From assembly GCA_038231615.1 (NCBI GenBank), contig JBBRLA010000064.1, positions 1 to 20,540 on the forward strand: a DNA stretch of 20,540 nucleotides. Direction: 5' to 3'. Position numbers and translations under genes: made by a program. A model generated the notes under the pieces. It was not told the origin of the DNA, did no database searches, and saw nothing but the letters and a program-made list of their open reading frames with translations. Positions 15,568 to 20,540 of this stretch are shown here, in pieces. Numbering within the stretch: the first letter of the stretch is position 1; the number at the start of each line of letters is the position of its first letter. This stretch comes from JBBRLA01 sp038231615. Its GTDB lineage: Bacteria > Myxococcota_A > Polyangia > Palsa-1104 > JAEUJZ01.

Positions 15568-17381
15568 CCCGAAGCCTGCCCCGCACATCATCATCATTGC
15601 GCCCCGCGCGGTCCTTTCCCGCGGCGCTGGCGGTCTGCGTCGGCTTGTCTCTCGGGCTGTCTCTCTGGCCCCGCGACGCCCGAGCAGTCGAGTTCACCAT
15701 CCGCGGCACCGTTTTCCGGCTGGACATCACCGATTCCCTGTACCTGGATACCCACAGCTTCTCCGAGCCCATCGTCCCCCTGGCGCCCAATATCGGTCAG
15801 GCCACCGGCAACCCGCTCAACCCCTTCTCCGGCATCGACCGCCTCTTCAAAGGCGACAACACCCTGCCGCTGACCCGCTCCGGGGCCGCGCAGGCCTATG
15901 GGGACCTATATAACCGCTTCAATATCAGCCTGTCTTTCTGGCGCATCAACGCCGGGCTGCGCATCGACACCTCGGCGTTCCTGAACCCGCCGCAGCCGGT
16001 GGACCTTACCAACCTCGATGCCGGGGGTTGCGGGCAAGCGTGCGAGAGCCGCTTCCTGAACAAGTGGGTCAGCCCCACCGGGCTGGAAAAGGTCTATATC
16101 AACTACACCGACCGCAAGCTCGACGTGACCCTGGGGGACTTCTACGCCGTCTTTGGCAGGGGCCTGGTTCTCTCGGTACACAAGGTCGACGAGCTGGGCA
16201 TCGACACCACCCTCCTTGGCGCCAAGGCAGTGTATAACCCCGGGCCCTTCAAGCTGATCGGCCTTCTGGGGGTCAGCAACATCCAGAACGTGGACGAGGC
16301 CACCGGCCGGTTCCAGAAGGACCCCTTCGACCTGATCGCCGGGGCCCGGGTGGAGACGCGACTGTGGGACAAGCTGATCGTCGGCGTGCATGCCGCGGGC
16401 GGCGCCCTGTCCGGCCAGGACACTTCCTACAGCACCGGCAGGGTGGGCTACGGGGCGACCCTGGAAGCGCCGCACTTGTTGCGCTGGTTGGATCTCTATT
16501 TCGAGGGCGCGGGATTGGAAAACTTCCTCGCCAACGACAGCCACAGCGGCTATGCTCTCTACGGCAGCGCTACCGCCTACGCCGGGCCCTTCTCCGCGCT
16601 GCTGGAGGGCAAGCTGTACCACCACTTCGACCTGTGGCAGGGCACCACGCAGCAGGCCGAGTTCGGCAACATCGCCTACAACCAGCCGCCCACGGTGGAG
16701 CGGGTGCTGACCGAACTGGATGACCCCCAGACCGAGATCGGCGGCGCGCGTCTGTTGATAAACTACCGCGCCTCATCCTTTTTGACCTTCATCGCCAGCG
16801 ACGCCTTCTTCGTGCAGCGGGCCTACGGCGCGGTGGCCCACGATCTGAGCATCCAGGATCCCTACCTGGGGGTCGAGGTCCGCTGGCAGGAAGGTGTCTC
16901 CCATATCTTCGTCAACGGCGGCTACCGCTACGAACACGACGACGAATTCGACCAGACCTACAAGCGCACCGGCTGGTTCGACTGGGACCTGATCCAGGCG
17001 CTGCCGCATCGCTTCTCGCTCGAAAGCCAGGGGCGGGCCCTGTTCCGCACCAAGGAGCGCCCGCCCACGCTGGCGCCGGGGCAGCAGGAAGAATGGGACG
17101 AGGGCAACGCCTACGTCGCGCTGAAGTGGACCCCCTACCTGGTGGGCGCGCTGGGGCTGGAATGGTCCACCCGGGACCAGACGGTGGTGGAGCAGAATGG
17201 GCAGCGTTACCTCGAATATGGGCTCTTCCCCAATGGGCTGATTCAGTACAACTTCACCACCCGCTCGTCAATCAAGCTGTGGGCCGGTGGGCAGCGTGGC
17301 GGGCTGAAGTGCATTTCGGGGGTGTGCCGCACCTATCCCGACGTGCGCGGCGCGCGGCTGGAACTGGTGCTGCGCTTCTGA
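15564..17381 (+). CDS. Outer-membrane beta-barrel protein (DUF6029-like)
   Basis: This 605-residue protein starts at GTG 15564, overlapping the TlpA stop. A signal peptide ends near DARA-V, and the rest is alternating polar/hydrophobic strand sequence with many aromatic girdle residues. It ends GARLELVLRF, a C-terminal Phe and strand signature of BAM-inserted barrels. The stretch GDFYAVFGRGLVLSVHKVDE-LG-DTTLLGAK matches my recollection of the uncharacterised DUF6029 family of outer-membrane proteins. One CGQAC pair (about residues 154-158) could be a disulfide. Its translational coupling to two thiol-disulfide lipoproteins suggests a joint envelope function, perhaps transport or anchoring for the redox partners. 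Family assignment is moderate; barrel nature is strong. Confidence 0.8.
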   Translation: MTRSLPRTSSSLRPARSFPAALAVCVGLSLGLSLWPRDARAVEFTIRGTVFRLDITDSLYLDTHSFSEPIVPLAPNIGQATGNPLNPFSGIDRLFKGDNTLPLTRSGAAQAYGDLYNRFNISLSFWRINAGLRIDTSAFLNPPQPVDLTNLDAGGCGQACESRFLNKWVSPTGLEKVYINYTDRKLDVTLGDFYAVFGRGLVLSVHKVDELGIDTTLLGAKAVYNPGPFKLIGLLGVSNIQNVDEATGRFQKDPFDLIAGARVETRLWDKLIVGVHAAGGALSGQDTSYSTGRVGYGATLEAPHLLRWLDLYFEGAGLENFLANDSHSGYALYGSATAYAGPFSALLEGKLYHHFDLWQGTTQQAEFGNIAYNQPPTVERVLTELDDPQTEIGGARLLINYRASSFLTFIASDAFFVQRAYGAVAHDLSIQDPYLGVEVRWQEGVSHIFVNGGYRYEHDDEFDQTYKRTGWFDWDLIQALPHRFSLESQGRALFRTKERPPTLAPGQQEEWDEGNAYVALKWTPYLVGALGLEWSTRDQTVVEQNGQRYLEYGLFPNGLIQYNFTTRSSIKLWAGGQRGGLKCISGVCRTYPDVRGARLELVLRF

Positions 17382-17387
17382 TCTGAA

Positions 17388-18452
17388 TCACAGCATCGAT
17401 TCGACGATGCTGATGCACAAGGCGTCAATGGCGTTGCGATCCGGCTGTGCGGGCAATGGGGAACGCAGGTACACCTGGGCCAGGTCCGTTTCCTGGGCCT
17501 TGGCCCAATCCATCAGGCGGTCGTAGCTCCAGGCGCCGTGGCGGATGGAGAGCAGCTCTTCCGCGTCGGGACGGCGCACATTGAAGCAGCCCGTTTCCAG
17601 AAGCTCCCGGCACATGCGCATGAGACGCACCAGGTGCATCCCGTGCTTGCAATCGTAGCCGTGCTGCGCCTCAAGCTGTGCCCGCGTCGGGTTGCGCGTG
17701 CGCACCCAGCTCTGATATTGCTCCCAGTTGCGTTGCGTCGACTGATAACGCCGCTCCTTGTCCAGCACGTCGAGGAAATTGTCGGAGAACCCCAGCATCC
17801 GCCCGGCCGCGTGCCACTGCCCTTCCGAATCCGCCGCGGCCAGCTTCTGCTCGGCCAGCAGGGACGCCAGGCGCTCCCGGATCTGGATCTTGCCGGCATC
17901 GTCCAGGGGCGTAAGGTCCAGCTCCCACGCCTCGATCTGCTTGCGCATCATGCTTTCCGCCGCCGAAAGTTGGTCCTTGGGCAGCACCGTGCGCTCGGGC
18001 AGGCCGAACTCGGCGCGGGTCGGGGGCGCCTTGGGCGGTGACAGGAGCCATCGGCGGTGGGTGTCGATGCGTTTGAGCTGCGACATGGCATAGCCCGAGA
18101 AGGTGTGCTTGGCCTTGCGCGAAAGGAAGAGCTGCCGGTGCTCGAGCAGCCGCTCCCCCTGCGGGGTCACCGTCAGGCGATCGGCGGGATCCACGAAGAG
18201 GATCTCCAGCACGTTGGGGTTGCAGTCCGCGGCCAGGGTCATGAACTTGCGCACGTCGAAGATGACCACGTCCAGCGCGCCCTTCTGCTCGGCCTCCTCG
18301 AAGCGATGCAGGTAGCCCAGGAAGTATTCCCGCGGGGGCACCGCCACGCCGCGGATGTCCAGATCGCTGGTCGGCAGGGAGGTGCCATAGGCGTGCGACC
18401 CGTGCTTGGCCCGGTAAATGGTGCGTGCCTCCAGCCAGTCGGCGACGTTCAT
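17388..18452 (-). CDS. RlaP-like nucleotidyltransferase (DNA polymerase beta superfamily)
   Basis: The product is a cytoplasmic protein of about 354 residues. Its N terminus has the nucleotidyltransferase motif GSHAYGTSLPTSDLDIRGV (residues 18-36), with Asp30 and Asp32 as metal-binding residues and a further acidic strand DVVIFDVRKF that may give the third. The following NPNVLEILF and the helical C-terminal part, including HGMHLVRLMRMCRELLETG, match the RlaP family (PF10127), named for a link to RNA repair operons. No RNA ligase or other repair gene is adjacent. The frame is open to 18575, but that extension is repeat-derived; ATG 18452 has AAGGAG 8 nt upstream. It converges on the barrel gene, with 6 bp between stops. 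Confidence 0.88.
   Translation of the reverse strand: MNVADWLEARTIYRAKHGSHAYGTSLPTSDLDIRGVAVPPREYFLGYLHRFEEAEQKGALDVVIFDVRKFMTLAADCNPNVLEILFVDPADRLTVTPQGERLLEHRQLFLSRKAKHTFSGYAMSQLKRIDTHRRWLLSPPKAPPTRAEFGLPERTVLPKDQLSAAESMMRKQIEAWELDLTPLDDAGKIQIRERLASLLAEQKLAAADSEGQWHAAGRMLGFSDNFLDVLDKERRYQSTQRNWEQYQSWVRTRNPTRAQLEAQHGYDCKHGMHLVRLMRMCRELLETGCFNVRRPDAEELLSIRHGAWSYDRLMDWAKAQETDLAQVYLRSPLPAQPDRNAIDALCISIVESML
17391..17412. terminator. Hairpin at the convergent gene ends
   Basis: A perfect 8-bp stem CAGCATCG with loop ATTCGA lies within the last codons of the RlaP-like gene, 10 bp after the barrel gene stop. No T tract follows, so if it terminates transcription it is not a canonical intrinsic terminator. 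The placement between convergent genes is the main support. Confidence 0.35.
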
Positions 18453-18501
18453 GAGGGTCTCCTTGACGGTTATTCTACCACCAAACCCCGGGGCCAACGT
18501 G

Positions 18502-18580
18502 GGGTGTGGGCCCACGCGGACCCGCAAATGCGAGTCCGTGGGGAGGTATAAAACGGCGCCGTCGTATACCCTCACCCGCT
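18502..18580. repeat. Truncated relative of element B
   Basis: Bases 18508-18546 are a hairpin cassette (GGACCCGCAAATGCGAGTCC flanked by GGGCCCACGC and GTGGGGAGG) almost identical to 1880-1918. A palindrome with centre ACGGCGCCGT and ends GGTATA/TATACC follows at 18545-18570, then CCTCACCCGCTTGCG, in the same order as element B. The long inverted-repeat ends of B are missing. It lies just upstream of the RlaP-like gene. Confidence 0.75.
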
Positions 18581-18612
18581 TGCGTCAGTTGACGGAGAAG
18601 GCGACCGTCACT

Positions 18613-18848
18613 CAGTACAGCTCCCCGGAAATGGGTGACCCCCCCATCCGAACCAGGCGAAGCTGTTCCGGATCGTCGGTAATGGCTGGCTCAAAGGGGG
18701 GGGTCGCTAGGTTGCGGGGAGCTGTACTCAGTAAAGCTCTCCGGAAATGGGTGACCACCCCCATCCGAACCCGGTGAAGCTGTTCCGGATCGTCGGTAAT
18801 GGCTGGCTCAAAGGGGGGGGTCACTAGGTTGCGGGGAGCTGTACTCGG
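18613..18848. repeat. Two tandem copies of a ~117-bp palindrome-ended repeat
   Basis: Copies at about 18613-18728 and 18729-18848 are near-identical, differing at scattered bases. Each starts CAGTA.AGCTC.CCGG and ends CGGGGAGCTGTACTC, so the ends are inverted repeats (GTACAGCTCCCCG). Inside are GAAGCTGTTCCGGATC and GTAATGGCTGGCTCAAAGG. The minus strand has an open but repetitive reading frame across both copies; I see no family match. With the element B remnant, this fills 18453-18885, which otherwise has no gene. Confidence 0.8.
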
Positions 18849-18885
18849 TGTCTGGTCGGTGTACGATCGATGGATGCGTGACGGG

Positions 18886-19707
18886 TCAGTGCAGCGTGCC
18901 GCCCGAGGGGTTGCGCGGCGACTTGCGCCGGCCCTGGCCCTTGGGCGAGGGCGGCACGGCCGGGGTGACCCTGGGCGTGTGCGGCTTCGACCGAGACTTC
19001 CCCGTCGAGCTGGAGGGCTGCGCCGGGAGGTCCTTGCCAGCCGCCGAAAGCGCCCCGTCCACGTCCTCGGGGCGGATCGGCTCGCCTTGAAGATACTGGA
19101 TCTTGATGTCGCTGCGGACGGTCTTCACCGCCAGTTCTTCATTCAGCTTGTCGTTCTCCACGTTCGCCAGGTTCAGCGAGTCGCGGTTCGCCAGGGTCTG
19201 CTTGGTGCTGGCCGTGCGAGTGGCGTTGGCATCGGTGAAGTCGGCCTCCAGGTCGGCCCCGGCGGTCTTGACCTGGGCCTTGAGCTGGAGGGAAACGCCG
19301 GGATTGGACAGGACCGCCCTGCGCGTCTGCTCGGTCTGCACGATCATCCAGGCCACCCGGCCCTTGGCATCGATGGTCTCGGCGTGGGCATCCTGGGCCA
19401 GCGTGCCGACGGTGGTCTCGGTTGCCTGTCGGTCGTGTAGGTCGGCGGTGGCCTGGTCCAACTGGTCGACGGTGAAGGACAGGCCGACGAAGATGCCGGT
19501 GCCCCCGGCGTCGACCATGAACGACCGCGCGTGGATCGCGGCGCTGGCCAGGGACTTGCCGATCGTGCGATTGGCCGCCATGGCCGCCAGGTTGTGGATG
19601 ATGGAATGCTTGGGTCGCGTGTCGGAGGCCGTGCGAATGTCGTCGCTGGACTTGCGGACGAACACGCGCAGGGTGTCGCCGACGAGCTTCTGGGGAGTGT
19701 CTGCCAT
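18886..19707 (-). CDS. Hypothetical protein, 273 aa, unrecognised
   Basis: I do not recognise this protein. It starts ATG at 19707 with AAGGTG 6 nt upstream and ends in GGTLH. Residues 1-75 are mixed, with RPKHSIIHNLAAMAANRTIG and a short hydrophobic stretch FMVDAGGTGIFVGLSF. Residues about 75-205 are polar, Ala/Thr/Asp/Gln-rich and probably helical or coiled coil. The last ~50 residues are a Pro/Ser/Lys/Arg-rich, probably disordered tail. There is no signal peptide and no cysteine, so a cytoplasmic protein is likely. Codon use looks GC-rich like its neighbours. It is alone on its strand, between repeat arrays. Confidence 0.65.
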   Translation of the reverse strand: MADTPQKLVGDTLRVFVRKSSDDIRTASDTRPKHSIIHNLAAMAANRTIGKSLASAAIHARSFMVDAGGTGIFVGLSFTVDQLDQATADLHDRQATETTVGTLAQDAHAETIDAKGRVAWMIVQTEQTRRAVLSNPGVSLQLKAQVKTAGADLEADFTDANATRTASTKQTLANRDSLNLANVENDKLNEELAVKTVRSDIKIQYLQGEPIRPEDVDGALSAAGKDLPAQPSSSTGKSRSKPHTPRVTPAVPPSPKGQGRRKSPRNPSGGTLH

Positions 19708-20013
19708 GTTGCACCTTGACGTTACGTTGGCTTACTTACGAAGGCCGAACCCACGATGTTTTGTGGATCTGCCACGCGCTGCCCCGGATATTCGAATCCG
19801 AGACCACGGGCCTCGTGGACAGTTGGGCGGGCGCCCAGGGTGCAGATGGCGTAGGGTGGGACTCATTGTGGTTACAATTTCAAAGTCTAATGGCTGCAAG
19901 CTGATGCGCAAGCAAGTTTGGCGAAAAAAGATCGGTACCGACGAGAAGCTGGGGTGCGGGAAAGCTGACTGGCCGCTTGGCACCCGCCACAGGACGGCCG
20001 TTGGCCTACTGCG
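19708..20013. other. Intergenic region, no gene seen
   Basis: No convincing reading frame, RNA gene or mobile element is visible. The stretch is less GC-rich than its surroundings near 19860-19930. A short palindrome CGGAT-ATTCGA-ATCCG at about 19787-19802 looks superficially like a tRNA T-arm, but no tRNA can be built around it. Confidence 0.5.
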
Positions 20014-20440
20014 GATCGGCGCCGATCGGCTTTGGCGATCGGCTTTGGCGATCGGCTTTGGCGATCGGCTTTGGCGATCGGCTTTGGCGATCGGCTTTGG
20101 CGATCGGCTTTGGCGATCGGACGGTCACGCCCGCAGCAACCTTCAGTTCAATGGCCACCCCTTGCAGGAATGCCATCATCACCCGTTGCGGCGCCACCTC
20201 GTGATAGGCCGTCTTTCCCTCAATGGTCTCGCCGCGTTCGGATCTGATCTGAAGCGCCCGCGGACAAGATTCCCGTGGGGCGTCAAGAACCAGGGCCGGA
20301 TCTTCCAAACCCAGAGGAGCCTTCCAAGTGCAGATGCGAGCCCTTTGGATAGAGAGGCGGCATCTTGGGGTGCAAGAGGCGGCATCTTGGGTGCAAGAGG
20401 CGACATCATGAGGGTCATGATGCGGCATCTTCAGGGTCAT
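20006..20440 (-). CDS. Doubtful hypothetical ORF overlapping repeat arrays
   Basis: A minus-strand frame of up to 144 codons is open here. Its middle (about 20120-20330) reads like ordinary protein, e.g. GETIEGKTAYHEVAPQRV and FLQGVAIELKVAAGVTV, but I recognise no family. The N-terminal part lies in the degenerate 22-bp repeats and the C-terminal part is encoded by the 13-bp array, giving SPKPIAKADRQSR repeats. The start is unclear and there is no good ribosome site. It may be a remnant of a gene invaded or trimmed by repeats, or chance. Confidence 0.2.
   Translation of the reverse strand: MTLKMPHHDPHDVASCTQDAASCTPRCRLSIQRARICTWKAPLGLEDPALVLDAPRESCPRALQIRSERGETIEGKTAYHEVAPQRVMMAFLQGVAIELKVAAGVTVRSPKPIAKADRQSRSPKPIAKADRQSRSPKPIGADPQ
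20024..20120. repeat. Perfect 13-bp tandem array (7 copies plus 6 bp)
   Basis: GATCGGCTTTGGC is repeated seven times without a mismatch from 20024 to 20114, followed by GATCGG to 20120. Each unit starts with a GATC site, and a degenerate GATCGGCGCC precedes the array. Perfect identity suggests recent expansion and probably variable copy number between strains. Confidence 0.95.
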
Positions 20441-20540
20441 GATGCCGCATCATGGGTTGAAGAGTCGACTTCATGAGGGTCATGACGCGACATCATGTGG
20501 GTCATGATGCGGAATCTTCATGGTCATGACGCGGCATCTT
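20357..20540. repeat. Degenerate 21-22-bp tandem array, continuing past the window end
   Basis: About nine units of 21-22 bp follow the pattern GCGGCATCTTCAGGGTCA plus TGAT or TGAC. The first two units have GGGTGCAAGAG in place of the GGTCATGA half; one near 20444 ends GGTTGAAGAG. GGTCATGA recurs in most later units. The array is cut by the window edge, so its length is unknown. Confidence 0.8.

Noticed and set aside
18453..18575. N-terminal extension of the RlaP-like protein
   Set aside because: The extension is encoded by the element B remnant; ATG 18452 has a good AAGGAG and gives the family N terminus.
19780..19810. tRNA T-arm-like sequence (ATTCGAATCC)
   Set aside because: No acceptor, D or anticodon arms could be built around it on either strand.
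20024..20540. Replication origin (13-mers plus iteron-like repeats) or CRISPR array
   Set aside because: The 13-mers are not AT-rich, no DnaA-box cluster or replication gene is seen, and the repeats have no unique spacers, so neither an origin nor a CRISPR array can be supported.

Overview
The window looks like a chromosomal segment of a GC-rich, Gram-negative bacterium, most likely a myxobacterium or relative (Myxococcota). This is inferred from the mix of many lipoproteins, an AgmX/PglI-type protein, a Kelch lipoprotein, a cysteine-rich lipoprotein and large outer-membrane barrels; no phylogenetic marker is present. No tRNA, rRNA, CRISPR array or recognisable transposase gene was seen.

Layout. 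Positions 1-1544 hold the tail of a membrane-anchored protein and an overlapping Kelch-repeat lipoprotein. Positions 1541-2016 are non-coding and contain two short elements with terminal inverted repeats and a terminator-like palindrome. A secreted LIC_10091-like protein (2072-3247) and a two-domain AgmX/PglI-type protein (3326-4030) follow. On the minus strand lies a likely operon reading 8922 to 4145: GntP-family permease, FecR-domain plus DcaP-like porin, and perhaps an aldo/keto reductase. Permease and porin would carry a small organic acid across both membranes. Divergent from it, 174 bp away, is a large STAND ATPase with a C-terminal OmpR-type DNA-binding domain (9097-12759), the obvious candidate regulator. 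The shared gap has CTGAC direct repeats spaced in multiples of 11 bp.

A second, larger copy of the first inverted-repeat element lies at 12811-13049. Next is a divergent pair of transcription units: a lipoprotein with about 41 cysteines (minus strand), and on the plus strand a tight operon of two thioredoxin-fold lipoproteins (WCGPC and WCVPC) and an outer-membrane beta-barrel. Together these suggest an extracytoplasmic thiol-disulfide module. The barrel gene converges, 6 bp apart, on an RlaP-like nucleotidyltransferase.

The last 2 kb is repeat-rich: a truncated piece of element B, two tandem copies of a ~117-bp palindrome-ended repeat, an unrecognised 273-aa protein, a perfect 13-bp array and a degenerate 22-bp array that runs off the end.

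The most unusual feature is a set of hairpin cassettes built on a GCGAATGC loop with stems that change in a compensatory way. They are shared by different inverted-repeat elements and appear to have been added as modules. Short palindromic repeats are also tandemly duplicated in frame inside two unrelated genes (33 bp, 11 codons) and as a 57-bp (19-codon) array in the regulator.
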